Source: Clostridia bacterium (GTDB taxonomy: Bacteria > Bacillota_A > Clostridia > Christensenellales > Aristaeellaceae). From it: a stretch of DNA of 23,681 nucleotides. The translations under genes were made by a program, and so were the position numbers. The DNA lies in contig JAFQOY010000190.1 of the NCBI GenBank assembly GCA_017412025.1, forward strand, positions 1-23,681. The letters are read 5' to 3'. Numbering within the stretch: the stretch's first letter is position 1; each line of letters opens with the position of its first letter. Under the pieces are notes generated by a model, which saw only the letters and a program-made list of their open reading frames with translations, was not told the origin of the DNA and did no database searches. Shown here piece after piece: positions 1 to 7,512 of this stretch.

Positions 1-830
1 AGCTCCTTGATCATGGCCTCGTCCTCTTCGGAGGCCTTGACGGAATTGACGCCGAGAGAGACGATCTCCACGCCGCGCAGCTGTGCCCACTTGCCGGAAA
101 GCACCTCGTTGAGCGCCTGCGCCAGCTCCATCGTATGGCCGGGCAGCGCGCTGTAGCGCACGCCCATCTCAGAGATTTTCGCAAAGGCGGGCTGCAGCGC
201 CGTCAGCAGCTCGCTCCTGAGCTGGCTGTCGATCTGCTCGCGCGTATAGTCGCCCTCCACATTGCCGCACACGTTCGTATAAAACAGGATCGGGTTGGTG
301 ATGCGGTAGCTGTATTCGCCGAAGCAGCGGATGCCGACGTCGATATCCAGGCCGATGTTCTGATCCACCACGCGGAAGGGCACCGCGCCCGGCGTGCCGT
401 ACTTGTTGCCGATGATTTCCTTCGTGTTGAAATAATACACGCGCTGCTCCCATCCGGCCTTGCCGCCGAAGGAGAAGCGGTCAAACGCAGTCTTGAGCAC
501 CTCTTTGATCTTGCCAAAGCCGAACTCGCCGTAAAGCAGCGTCGGCTCTCCGTTCTTGTCAAAGATATACTCGCCCGGCTCCGCGCAGAAATCGACGATC
601 TTGCCCTGATCGACGATCATCATGCACTGCCCGTCGGCGACGGCCACGACGGAGCCCTGAGAGATGACGTTCTCATCCTCCACCTTCAGCGCGCCGAAAA
701 GGCCCCTGCTCTTCTTCATCGCCCTGGTCGCCAGCACGTTTTCCGGCAGGGCGTCGCAGTAAAAGTATTCTTTCCACTGGCTTTCAAGCGTTCCCGTTAC
801 GGCGTTCACCGCAGCACTGATCAGTCCCAT
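1..830 (-). CDS. SPFH-domain protein, YdjI/virion-core-like (3' truncated by window edge)
   Basis: The frame is open from the ATG at 830 to the left edge, giving the first 276 residues; the C-terminus lies outside the window. The start MGLISAAVNAVTGTLESQWK is preceded by GGGAGG about 8 bases upstream. The order of segments (a short N-terminal helix, a region with GSVVAVADGQCMMIVDQGK, then a long SPFH/band-7-like domain and the start of a helical stretch near ASEEDEAMIKEL) matches the YdjI-type SPFH family, often labelled 'virion core protein'. In Bacillus subtilis YdjI works with YdjG and YdjH in recruiting PspA to stressed membrane; that is family knowledge, not shown here. Only 29 bases separate it from the zinc-ribbon gene upstream, so the two are probably one transcript. 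The family call is fairly secure; the function is inferred. Confidence 0.85.
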   Translation of the reverse strand, partial: MGLISAAVNAVTGTLESQWKEYFYCDALPENVLATRAMKKSRGLFGALKVEDENVISQGSVVAVADGQCMMIVDQGKIVDFCAEPGEYIFDKNGEPTLLYGEFGFGKIKEVLKTAFDRFSFGGKAGWEQRVYYFNTKEIIGNKYGTPGAVPFRVVDQNIGLDIDVGIRCFGEYSYRITNPILFYTNVCGNVEGDYTREQIDSQLRSELLTALQPAFAKISEMGVRYSALPGHTMELAQALNEVLSGKWAQLRGVEIVSLGVNSVKASEEDEAMIKE

Positions 831-859
831 ATGTGTATCCTCCCTGCTTCTTCGTCGTA

Positions 860-2155
860 TCAGCCCCGGCTTCCGCCCGACGGCTTTTGTTCAATCCTTC
901 TGCGCGTCTGCGTCGTATGCAGATAATGGTCCCTCTTGTCATGCAGCTCAAAGGTATTGCTGAGCGCATAGCTGCCCGCGCCGCCGGCAAACGCCGCCTG
1001 CCTGAGCTGCGCGGTCATCGCGCCGACTGTAATCACGCTGGCAATCATCGCAAGGATCGCCGCCATGAGCAGCATCATCTCGTCGAGCATGCCCATGGCC
1101 ATGAACGCGGCGCATGCCAGCGCGAATACGCCCGCAAAGACGCCTGCGCCCCACAGCAGCGATTTCTTCGTATCAGCCGGCACGTCGCAGGTCAGCTTGC
1201 CCGTCTGGCCGTTGATGGCAAAGGTGTACGTCTTGCCTTCCTTCTGCGTGGTGATCAGCCACACCGGCATGAGCACCGGCGTCACGCTGGCCTCCTCGGT
1301 GCGGAAGCTCTTTGCCCGCGGCAGCACGCTCGTATAGCCGATCACGGTATTGCGCAGCGCCTGCTCCATGCTGCTTTCCACGCGCTCCCGCGCGCGCTTT
1401 TCGCATTCTGCGCTGTTCGCGTCCGCATGATCCGCCAGTGCGCCCGCCAGCACCGCAGGCGCGAACGGCACAGCGGCGCTCATGTCATAGGGCTCAAGGG
1501 ATTCTGTGATCCTGTTATCCAGCTTCACGCTGCCGTCGACCGGAATATTCCGGAAATCCATCATCCCCGAGCGGCTGACGGCATAGTGCTCCGTATAGGT
1601 CACTTCCCATTCGCCCTCGCGGCGGGTATGCTTTTTCTGCGCGTCATAGCGCACGCTTCCGCCCGCCCTGCAGTCAAAGAGCCAGTACGGAACGTATACC
1701 CTGCGCATTTCGGATATCCTGTTGCGGGTGTTCAGAAACACGTTGGGCAGCAGCTTTTTGCCCTTGAAATAGTCCTCAAACAGCTTCTGCGCCTGCTCCT
1801 TTGTGACGGTAAAGGGAATCACCTTTTCAGGCTTCACGCCGCCCTCAATCCTGTCGGGCAGCACCGTCGGGCTCCCGCAGTAAGGGCACTCCGTCGCCGT
1901 CGTCGTCTCCTCGGTCATCAGCTCCGCGCCGCAGGCCTGGCAGACGTATGCGCGCATATGCTCCGCTTCCTGCGCGCCAAACGTTTCGCCGGACATGTCA
2001 AAGTGAACGCTGCTCTCTTCCGGGGATTCGCTCATCACCTCCAGCGCGTCAAGCGCGTAGCTGCTGCCGCAGGCCGCGCACTCGAGCTTCCCGCTCTGCG
2101 CGCCATAGGCAAGCGGCGCGCCGCAGCCGGGGCACCGATAAGCAACCATGCTCAT
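860..2155 (-). CDS. Zinc-ribbon membrane protein, YdjG-like
   Basis: This is a 431-residue protein. An N-terminal zinc ribbon (CPGC at residues 8-11, CAAC at 26-29) is followed by a second one (CQAC, then CPYC, roughly residues 85-115). A long soluble middle part follows, then two hydrophobic segments near residues 345-400, and a short basic hydrophilic tail. The open frame extends 62 codons further upstream, but the ATG at 2155 is preceded by AAGGTG with 8-base spacing and places the ribbon at the N-terminus as in the family, so I chose it. The two-ribbon plus membrane layout, directly upstream of an SPFH gene, matches the YdjG-YdjI pair of the Bacillus PspA membrane-stress system. Homology to YdjG is inferred from layout and context; a generic TFIIB-type zinc-ribbon membrane protein is the fallback. 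A promoter lies at 2238-2266. Confidence 0.8.
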   Translation of the reverse strand: MSMVAYRCPGCGAPLAYGAQSGKLECAACGSSYALDALEVMSESPEESSVHFDMSGETFGAQEAEHMRAYVCQACGAELMTEETTTATECPYCGSPTVLPDRIEGGVKPEKVIPFTVTKEQAQKLFEDYFKGKKLLPNVFLNTRNRISEMRRVYVPYWLFDCRAGGSVRYDAQKKHTRREGEWEVTYTEHYAVSRSGMMDFRNIPVDGSVKLDNRITESLEPYDMSAAVPFAPAVLAGALADHADANSAECEKRARERVESSMEQALRNTVIGYTSVLPRAKSFRTEEASVTPVLMPVWLITTQKEGKTYTFAINGQTGKLTCDVPADTKKSLLWGAGVFAGVFALACAAFMAMGMLDEMMLLMAAILAMIASVITVGAMTAQLRQAAFAGGAGSYALSNTFELHDKRDHYLHTTQTRRRIEQKPSGGSRG

Positions 2156-2237
2156 ACATGTCACCTTCTTTTGCTCATATCTCCTGTATACATGCCGCGC
2201 TGCGCGCCACCAGGCCTCAGCGCATTTCTCTATGTTC

Positions 2238-2266
2238 AGTATAACGGCTGCATCCCCAAAGATCAA
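2238..2266 (-). promoter_or_regulatory. Sigma-A-type promoter for the zinc-ribbon/SPFH operon
   Basis: On the minus strand, TTGATC (2261-2266) and TATACT (2238-2243) are separated by exactly 17 bases. They lie about 80 bases upstream of the ATG at 2155. No operator-like dyad was noticed around it. Confidence 0.7.
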
Positions 2267-2300
2267 GAAAAATCGTACATCCGCCATCAATCGCAGCACG

Positions 2301-2330
2301 ATAAAAGCCGCGGAGAGAAACCCCCGCGGC
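2301..2330 (-). terminator. Rho-independent terminator of the 108-aa gene
   Basis: Read on the minus strand, a 7-bp GC stem (GCCGCGG at 2324-2330 with CCGCGGC at 2307-2313) is followed by TTTTAT. It is about 55 bases after the stop of the 108-aa gene and just upstream of the next operon's promoter, so it separates the two units. Confidence 0.75.
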
Positions 2331-2384
2331 CATATCGTCATTCAAGCGCCCGGTTATAAAAGGTGATGTGATGCGCGCATGATA

Positions 2385-2711
2385 TTACAGATTCTCCGCA
2401 CATGAAAGCTCGACTTCCAGCACGCCGATATCCTCGCCCGCGACAAACACGCGCATGGGCATGCGCGGCGTCTGCCTTTTCAGGCGCATGATGTTCCTTC
2501 TGTCCATTTCATTCAGCTGCGTATCGCCCATCGGATGGCCGGTGATCAGCCACACCTGCTCGGCTCCCGCACCCGGGCGGATCTTATCCCCGGCAAAGGC
2601 CGTATCAAACATCGCCACCTCCATCACGGAGCCATCCCGCGCAAGCGATACCACCGCGCTCATGTCGTAATACACATGCATCATCAGCGCCTGCGCAATC
2701 CTGCGCACCAT
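2385..2711 (-). CDS. Hypothetical protein, 108 aa
   Basis: I do not recognise this gene. It encodes 108 residues with no signal peptide, membrane segment or cysteine cluster; the only cysteine is near the C-terminus. The predicted product has alternating hydrophobic strands (MHVYYDMSAVVSLAR, VWLITGHPMG, MRVFVAGEDIGVLEVEL) that look like a small mixed alpha/beta fold. The ATG at 2711 is preceded by GAGGTGAAGGG, a good ribosome binding site, and the gene is followed by a clear terminator, so it is probably a real single-gene transcript. A -10-like TACAAT at 2750-2755 (minus strand) is present but without a convincing -35. Its role is unknown. Confidence 0.65.
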   Translation of the reverse strand: MVRRIAQALMMHVYYDMSAVVSLARDGSVMEVAMFDTAFAGDKIRPGAGAEQVWLITGHPMGDTQLNEMDRRNIMRLKRQTPRMPMRVFVAGEDIGVLEVELSCAENL

Positions 2712-2806
2712 ATCCCTTCACCTCTTGCAAAATGCTGTTCTGTAAGAGGATTGTATCCCTTCCGTTTCGACCGTTCCACAAACCATAAATAGATTACGCA
2801 CACTTC

Positions 2807-2843
2807 AACCCCTCAGGCGCTTCGCGCCAGCGGTGGCGGGGTT
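2807..2843. repeat. Imperfect hairpin, possible relic of the dispersed palindromic repeat
   Basis: Outer arms AACCCC (2807-2812) and GGGGTT (2838-2843) enclose an inner stem-loop GGCGC-TTC-GCGCC (2816-2828). The CAG...TTCG...CAGC pattern recalls the left end of the 150-bp repeats at 7344 and 23060, but similarity is short and the assignment is weak. It lies in the intergenic region 2712-2900, which holds nothing else apart from the terminator. Confidence 0.3.
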
Positions 2844-2863
2844 TACGCAGTTTCCTGTAATGC

Positions 2864-2891
2864 AAAAAAGACCGGAAATACGCTTCCGGTC
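2864..2891 (-). terminator. Rho-independent terminator of the DUF5685/J-domain operon
   Basis: On the minus strand an 8-bp stem, GACCGGAA (2884-2891) with TTCCGGTC (2870-2877), is followed by six T. It begins about 10 bases after the J-domain gene stop. Confidence 0.85.
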
Positions 2892-2900
2892 TCCAGTCAA

Positions 2901-3686
2901 TCAGCAATAGCACAAACAGGGATACCAGCACATCCTGCCGCCGGAGCAGCACGAACAGAGCATCTGCAGCATCAGGAACGTGCAGCAGGGGTTCATCGTC
3001 ATATGCGTCTGCCTGCCGTAGGACGCGCCGCGCTGGCCATACCATGCGCCGCCGCTCTGCAGCTGACTGAGCAGCTGCTGATAGGTCATATTCCCCGGCT
3101 CCATCGAGACGGCCTGACGGGCATATTCCATCGCCTGCGCGTTGTTGTTCAGGCCCGCCTGCGCCAGCGCACTGAGGTAATACCAGCGCGCGCTGCGCTG
3201 CCCTGCCGGGACGGAATTCAGCGCATTGAGCGCCTCGGCATAGTGGCCCGTGTCGATGTAGTTTTTCGCAGCGCGCATTTCGATGACAGTATCCTGCTCC
3301 TGCTGATACTGCTGCTGATACTGCTGCTGATACTGGCGCTGGCCGCCATAGCCATAACCGCCGAAAAATGCAGAAAACGGATCGTCCTGCGGGCCGTAGC
3401 CGCCATTTCCATAGCCCCCGTAGCCGCCGTAGCCGCCATATCCGCTCTGCTGCTGGCCGCCGCCGTTGTAGCCGCTGCCTGCACGCGCGCCGCCGCCCTG
3501 CCGCCTGTGCATGATCTCCTCATACGCCTGCTGCACTTCCATGAACTTCTTCTCGGCCTGCGCCGCGTCCGGCTTGCCCACGTTGGCGTCGGGATGATAT
3601 TTCTTGCAAAGCTGGCGGTATGCCTTCTTTACCTCGTCGTCTGTCGCCGTCGGGGAAACCCCCAGCACCTGATACGGATCTGTCAT
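2901..3686 (-). CDS. J-domain protein with Gly/Tyr/Gln-rich linker, TPR-like region and Cys-rich tail
   Basis: The product is 261 residues. Residues 1-60 form a DnaJ J-domain ([20 protein letters not shown], then the HPD triad in KKYHPDAN), so it should stimulate an Hsp70 (DnaK) partner. A low-complexity linker follows with [11 protein letters not shown] and three tandem QQYQ units encoded by a 12-bp repeat. After that comes a helical segment ([20 protein letters not shown], then [20 protein letters not shown]) that reads as one or two TPR-type repeats. The last 30 residues hold nine cysteines, many as CC or CxC. There is no DnaJ zinc-finger or C-terminal substrate domain, so this is a class C J-protein, not DnaJ itself. 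Its ATG overlaps the upstream stop by 4 bases (ATGA), indicating translational coupling. Confidence 0.88.
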   Translation of the reverse strand: MTDPYQVLGVSPTATDDEVKKAYRQLCKKYHPDANVGKPDAAQAEKKFMEVQQAYEEIMHRRQGGGARAGSGYNGGGQQQSGYGGYGGYGGYGNGGYGPQDDPFSAFFGGYGYGGQRQYQQQYQQQYQQEQDTVIEMRAAKNYIDTGHYAEALNALNSVPAGQRSARWYYLSALAQAGLNNNAQAMEYARQAVSMEPGNMTYQQLLSQLQSGGAWYGQRGASYGRQTHMTMNPCCTFLMLQMLCSCCSGGRMCWYPCLCYC

Positions 3687-4519
3687 TGCTCTTTCTTCGC
3701 CTTTCTTCTCTCGCCTGCGATTTCAAACCGCTGCCAAATGCCGGAGTAAAGCACGTTGCGCATGATTTCGGCGTCGTCAAGCAGCGGCAGACGCTCAAAG
3801 GCCAGCGCCGCGCGGGCCGTCATATCCGAAAGCATCTGCTCGCAGTCTGCGGCAAACGTTTCATTCGTACTCCTTGCAATCAGGGGATTGTAATTCTTCT
3901 TTTTGATATCGCGCTCGATATCCTCATAGCAGTCGCACAGATAGATGAACTTGCCCAGATAGTAGCCCAGCTCGCGCAGATCGCGGGCGTATACGTCCTC
4001 GCGCATCACATACAGCTCCGCGAGCATCGCGCCCGTCAGGTTCGCCGCCGCGTCGAGGTTCTGGTCGTTCCTCTGTTCGATTTCGTGCAGCGCCTTCACG
4101 TACCGCTCCACGGCCTCCTTCTGCCGGGGCAGCCGCTCCCCCGCGCGCCTGGCCGCTTTTTTGAGCAGGGCGCTCTCGGCCAGCCTGTCCGCACGGCGCT
4201 CGTCCTCCCAGCCGTCGCGCAGATCGTAATACGATACCAGCGCGCTCAGATCCGCACAGTAATCGATCACCTCATTGGAGAGCGTCAGCCGCTTTGAAAG
4301 CGGATGCAGCGGACACCTGCGCATCTCCTCTTTTGTCTCCGGCTCGTAAAGCGAAGTGAGCAGCAGCGCCAGAAACGTCATCTCAAAGCTCAGCGCCAGG
4401 CGGCATACACTGCCGCAGCGCCTGCCGATGGCGCGGCACAGACCGCAGTAGTAACCCCGGTAGCGGTCAAACTCGCGGAACTTCATCTCGTCCTTGCGGA
4501 CCGTCATCACGCCGAGCAC
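3683..4519 (-). CDS. DUF5685 family protein
   Basis: The product is 278 residues and mostly helical. I chose the GTG at 4519: it sits 8 bases after GGGGAGG and gives an N-terminus ([18 protein letters not shown]) like the family's usual MFGYVT start. A GTG at 4528 would touch the ribosome binding site, and the ATG at 4507 is 20 bases away. Near the N-terminus is CGLCR (Cys 25 and 28), followed by Cys 35 and 39, a possible metal or redox site. Two acidic motifs, DLRDGWEDE (about residues 99-107) and DCYEDIERD (about 196-204) followed by KKNYNP, recall the paired Asp-rich motifs of isoprenoid-synthase-type folds. The function of DUF5685 is not known to me. It is coupled to the J-domain gene by a 4-base overlap and has its own promoter. 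Confidence 0.85.
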   Translation of the reverse strand: MLGVMTVRKDEMKFREFDRYRGYYCGLCRAIGRRCGSVCRLALSFEMTFLALLLTSLYEPETKEEMRRCPLHPLSKRLTLSNEVIDYCADLSALVSYYDLRDGWEDERRADRLAESALLKKAARRAGERLPRQKEAVERYVKALHEIEQRNDQNLDAAANLTGAMLAELYVMREDVYARDLRELGYYLGKFIYLCDCYEDIERDIKKKNYNPLIARSTNETFAADCEQMLSDMTARAALAFERLPLLDDAEIMRNVLYSGIWQRFEIAGERRKAKKEQ

Positions 4520-4555
4520 CGGCTGCACCTCCCCATCGTGCCTATGTTGACGCAG

Positions 4556-4585
4556 ATTATATCATATTCTGCACGCCCATGCCAA
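4556..4585 (-). promoter_or_regulatory. Sigma-A-type promoter for the DUF5685/J-domain operon
   Basis: On the minus strand TTGGCA (4580-4585) and a consensus TATAAT (4556-4561) are 18 bases apart. The predicted transcript would begin about 30 bases upstream of the GTG at 4519, leaving a short leader with the GGGGAGG ribosome binding site. Confidence 0.75.
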
Positions 4586-4589
4586 CCTC

Positions 4590-4619
4590 TGAGCGCCCAA
4601 ATGTCGTTTCTGGCGCTCA
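4590..4619 (-). terminator. Hairpin overlapping the znuB stop codon, no U-tract
   Basis: Perfect 8-bp arms TGAGCGCC and GGCGCTCA (4612-4619 and 4590-4597) flank a 14-base loop. The first arm contains the znuB TGA. No T-run follows (GAGGTTGG instead), so it is not a canonical intrinsic terminator. It may stabilise the 3' end or work with Rho. The next promoter's -35 lies 4 bases beyond it. Confidence 0.4.
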
Positions 4620-5450
4620 TTTCCTGCGCAGGGGCAGCGTTGCGAAGTACGCTGCGGCGCACAGCAGCACCACCGTCGCGCCTGCGGACGTATTCAGATA
4701 GTAGGAAATCACAAGCCCCGCCACGCCGCACGCCAGCGCAATGAGCACGGACAGGCGCAGATAGCCCGCCGCGTTGCGCGCCACATTGCGTGAGGCCGCC
4801 GCCGGCAGGATCAAAAGCGAATTGATCAGCATCACGCCGACCCAGCGGATGGAAACCATCACCGCGACGGCGACGAGAATCGTAAAGCCGTACTCCGTCA
4901 GATGCGCACGAACGCCCCGGCTGCGCGCCAGCGGCGAATTGACGCTGGTGATCAGCAGCGGATTGTACAGCGCCAGCCAAACCAGCGCAGCGGCAATCAG
5001 CGTCAGCAGCAGCGCAAGCAGATCCCCCTGCGTGACGGAGAGCACGTCGCCCACCAGCACGGAGGAATACTTCGCAAATGCGCCGCCGCGCGAGAGGATC
5101 ACCAGACCCAGCGCGATGGATGTGGAGGAAAACACGCTGATGATCGTGTCCGCGCTCATCTTGGAATTGTGCTTGACGAATGTGATGAGCACCGCCCAGA
5201 TCACGCCGAAAATGAGCATCGCCGCCATCTGATTCTGCCAGCCCAGCACCACGCCGATCGCGATGCCGGTCAGCGCGCTGTGCCCAAGCGCGTCGGAGAA
5301 GAACGCCATCTTGTTGTCCACCGCCATCGTGCCCAGCAGTCCAAACAGCGGCGTGATCAGCAGCATCGCCAGCAGCGCGTTTTTCATGAACGTGTAGGAG
5401 GCCCACTCAAAGGGCAGCAGCGCGTCCATGGCCGCGTAAATCATGCTCAT
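4617..5450 (-). CDS. znuB: Zinc ABC transporter, membrane permease (ZnuB/AdcB type)
   Basis: The 277-residue protein consists almost entirely of hydrophobic helices, as expected for an ABC-3 family metal permease. Typical family sequence is visible: MAFFSDALGHSALTGIAIG near residues 48-66, where the conserved DALGH is found, and WVGVMLINSLLILPAAASRN near 200-220, the family's cytoplasmic coupling region. It would form the transmembrane channel that takes zinc (or possibly manganese) from the binding protein and couples to the ATPase. The ATG at 5450 has GGAGGG upstream and overlaps the znuC stop by 4 bases. It is the last gene of the operon. Metal specificity is inferred from the His-rich binding protein, not proven. 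Confidence 0.92.
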   Translation of the reverse strand: MSMIYAAMDALLPFEWASYTFMKNALLAMLLITPLFGLLGTMAVDNKMAFFSDALGHSALTGIAIGVVLGWQNQMAAMLIFGVIWAVLITFVKHNSKMSADTIISVFSSTSIALGLVILSRGGAFAKYSSVLVGDVLSVTQGDLLALLLTLIAAALVWLALYNPLLITSVNSPLARSRGVRAHLTEYGFTILVAVAVMVSIRWVGVMLINSLLILPAAASRNVARNAAGYLRLSVLIALACGVAGLVISYYLNTSAGATVVLLCAAAYFATLPLRRK

Positions 5451-6286
5451 GCGCGCCCTCCTCTCGCGTAAAACACCTGCTCAAACTCCGGCGAATCGAA
5501 CACAACCTCCGGCACGCCCTGCTTGACGATCGTGCCCTGCATCAGGCACACGCGATCGGCATACCGCTCCACCACGTCAAGATCGTGCGAGACGAGCAGG
5601 ATCGCCATGTGGTTCTTGCGCTTGAGCTCGTCCACCGTCTGGTAGAACGTCTCCAGCCCGTTCTGGTCCACGCCGGACACCGGCTCGTCAAGGATCAGCA
5701 GATCCGGCTGGGGCGTCAGCGCCAGCGCCAGCAGCACGCGCTGCAGCTCGCCGCCGGAGAGCGCGCCAAGCGGCCTTTCAAAAAGCGCCTCGCAGTGCGT
5801 GCGCGCCAGCGCGTCCATCACCTTTCTGCGCGTCTTTTTCGATACGCCCAGGAACACCGGCCGCTTTGAAAGCGACGCCGCCATGAAATCCATCACCGTC
5901 GCCGGAGTCGACTTGTCAAACTCCAGCTGCTGGGGCACATAGCCCGTGCGCAGCTCCGCCGCAGGCCTGCCGTCGCTGGCCAGGTGGCGGATGGTTCCCT
6001 TATATTCAATCTGCCCCAGCAGCGCGCGCAGCAGCGTCGTCTTGCCCGCGCCGTTTGCGCCGATGAGCGCCGTCAGCTCTCCGCAGTGGATATGCAGGCT
6101 GACGTCCTTGAGCATCACCTGCTGCCCGAAGGCGACGCTGAGCTGGTCAACCTCAATGCGGCAGAGCTTGCAGGAGGCGTCCGGCCCGGCCAGGGGATGG
6201 GCGCAGTGCACATGCCTGCTCTCCGTTTCCTTCGCGTCCTCCGGCGCATAGCTGCTCCTGCGCAGCGGCCTGATCTTTTCCATCAT
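5447..6286 (-). CDS. znuC: Zinc ABC transporter, ATP-binding protein (ZnuC/AdcC type)
   Basis: The product is 279 residues. The ABC domain starts near residue 43 and has Walker A GANGAGKTT (76-84), the Q-loop VPQQ, the signature LSGGE, Walker B LLILDEP and the H-loop VSHD, so it is a complete ATPase. It is longer than a minimal ZnuC because of a 42-residue N-terminal extension containing H25, H27, C28, H30, C39 and C42 (HVHCAHP then CKLC), a plausible metal-binding element, followed by HIHC at 65-68. The ATG at 6286 overlaps the znuA stop (ATGATG, so the second ATG at 6283 is an alternative). GGAGG lies 10 bases upstream. It energises ZnuB at the inner face of the membrane. Confidence 0.92.
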   Translation of the reverse strand: MMEKIRPLRRSSYAPEDAKETESRHVHCAHPLAGPDASCKLCRIEVDQLSVAFGQQVMLKDVSLHIHCGELTALIGANGAGKTTLLRALLGQIEYKGTIRHLASDGRPAAELRTGYVPQQLEFDKSTPATVMDFMAASLSKRPVFLGVSKKTRRKVMDALARTHCEALFERPLGALSGGELQRVLLALALTPQPDLLILDEPVSGVDQNGLETFYQTVDELKRKNHMAILLVSHDLDVVERYADRVCLMQGTIVKQGVPEVVFDSPEFEQVFYARGGRA

Positions 6287-7200
6287 CTTGAAAGCGCCTC
6301 CGAAAGCACCTGTGCGTTCTTCATCATGATCGTCTCATAGCTGTCCATGCCGCCGTCTCCGGATACCACGGGATCGAGCATGTACACCGCCGCGCCGGTC
6401 TCCCGGGCGATGGTGTCCGCCGTCTTGGTGGGATACTGCGGCTCGACAAACAGCGCGCCGATACCCAGTTCCTTCACCAGATCGCAGGTTCTGGCGATCT
6501 CGCGCGTGCCGGGCTCCTCGCCGGGATCGTGCGCAATCACGCCGGCAATCTCAATGCCGAATGCGCCCGCAAAGTAGGTGAACGCCTCGTGGAAGGTGAC
6601 GATCCCCTTCCCCTGATGCGGCGCAAGCAGCGCGCCTATTTCTGCTTTCAGCTGCTCAAGGCGCGATGTATACGCCTGCGCATTGGCGATATACGCAGCC
6701 GCGTTTTCCGCGTCCGCCGCAGCAAGGCCCTGCGCAATCGCATTCACCTGCCGCGCCGCCAGATCGGGATCAAGCCAGACGTGCGCGTTGAGCGCTTCGC
6801 CTCCGTGATCGTGATGATCATGCGCGCCGTGATCATGCCCCTCCGCGGCGCTGCACAGCATCTCAATCCCCTCTGCCGCCTCGATGACAGGCAGATCCGG
6901 ACGCTGCGCGGCCACCTTGTCCATGAACGCCTCCATCCCGCCGCCGTTGATCACCAGCGCGTCCGCGCCCTCGATGGCGACCATGTCGCGCGTCTGCAGC
7001 TGATAATCGTGCAGACATCCGACGCTCTGATCCGCCATGTTGACCACACGCACGCCCGGCACGTCCCGCGTCACGTTGAGCGTAAAGACGTACATGGGAT
7101 AAAACGAGGTGACAAACGTCTTTTCTGCATCGGCAAGCGCGCAGCCGCCAGACAGCATCAGGCACGCCAGCAGCGCGCAGAGCATTCCTTTCTTTTTCAT
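6283..7200 (-). CDS. znuA: Zinc ABC transporter, substrate-binding lipoprotein (ZnuA/AdcA type)
   Basis: The product is 305 residues. It has an N-terminal signal with a lipobox-like LSGGC (Cys 20), so it is probably a membrane-anchored lipoprotein. The cluster 9 (metal) binding-protein fold is supported by likely ligands His64 (CLHDYQL), His140 (NAHVWLDP), His204 (TFHEAF) and Asp276 (MLDPV). A His/Asp-rich loop (HDHGAHDHHDHGG, about 122-134) sits before His140; such loops are characteristic of zinc- rather than manganese-specific members. It captures extracellular zinc for ZnuB. It is the first gene of a znuA-znuC-znuB operon with 4-base overlaps. AAAGGA lies 13 bases before the ATG. I see no convincing promoter or Zur palindrome upstream; one AdcR-like 12-mer (7240-7251) is a weak candidate. 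Confidence 0.93.
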   Translation of the reverse strand: MKKKGMLCALLACLMLSGGCALADAEKTFVTSFYPMYVFTLNVTRDVPGVRVVNMADQSVGCLHDYQLQTRDMVAIEGADALVINGGGMEAFMDKVAAQRPDLPVIEAAEGIEMLCSAAEGHDHGAHDHHDHGGEALNAHVWLDPDLAARQVNAIAQGLAAADAENAAAYIANAQAYTSRLEQLKAEIGALLAPHQGKGIVTFHEAFTYFAGAFGIEIAGVIAHDPGEEPGTREIARTCDLVKELGIGALFVEPQYPTKTADTIARETGAAVYMLDPVVSGDGGMDSYETIMMKNAQVLSEALSR

Positions 7201-7343
7201 GCTTCTATATCAATCCTTTCTGCAAATAAGCATAACCAATCAACTATTTAATTTTCGTCCTGTTCTCCTTTTTTCCTGCCTGGCGCTTGGGATTTATTCC
7301 GGATTTCCTTTTATTGTATTTCTTTTTTGCGTCTGTCTGCGGA

Positions 7344-7494
7344 GCACGTCCTCAGTCTGCCTCCGGCAGACAGCTCCCCCAGGAGGGATCCCTCAGCAAA
7401 ACGTATCAGAGTAAGAGATTATCCCTGTGACAAGATGCTTTGAGGCCTTCCTCCTGAGGAAGGGGGACCGTGCGAAGGATGGTGGAAGGAGTGT
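7344..7494. repeat. Dispersed palindromic repeat, copy A (about 150 bp)
   Basis: It aligns end to end with 23060-23211. Shared blocks include CTCAGTCTGCC at the left, GTATCAGA/TTATCAGA and GCTTTGA in the middle, and GGGGGACCGT then GGTGGAAGGAGTG at the right. The ends are imperfect inverted repeats (CAC..CC / GGAGTG) and each end carries a small hairpin (CTGCCTCCGGCAG at the left). There is no coding capacity. The structure resembles a MITE or REP-type element. Copy A is more diverged from perfect pairing than copy B. Confidence 0.8.
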
Positions 7495-7512
7495 CCTTCC
7501 ATCCCCGTCCAA

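Noticed and set aside
833..2359. A 508-codon plus-strand frame opposite the zinc-ribbon gene
   Set aside because: No ribosome binding site or domain; the minus strand encodes clear zinc ribbons and membrane helices with a promoter.
3290..3440. CRISPR-like or satellite repeats
   Set aside because: They are in-frame 12-bp and YGG-coding repeats inside the J-domain gene's low-complexity linker, without spacers.
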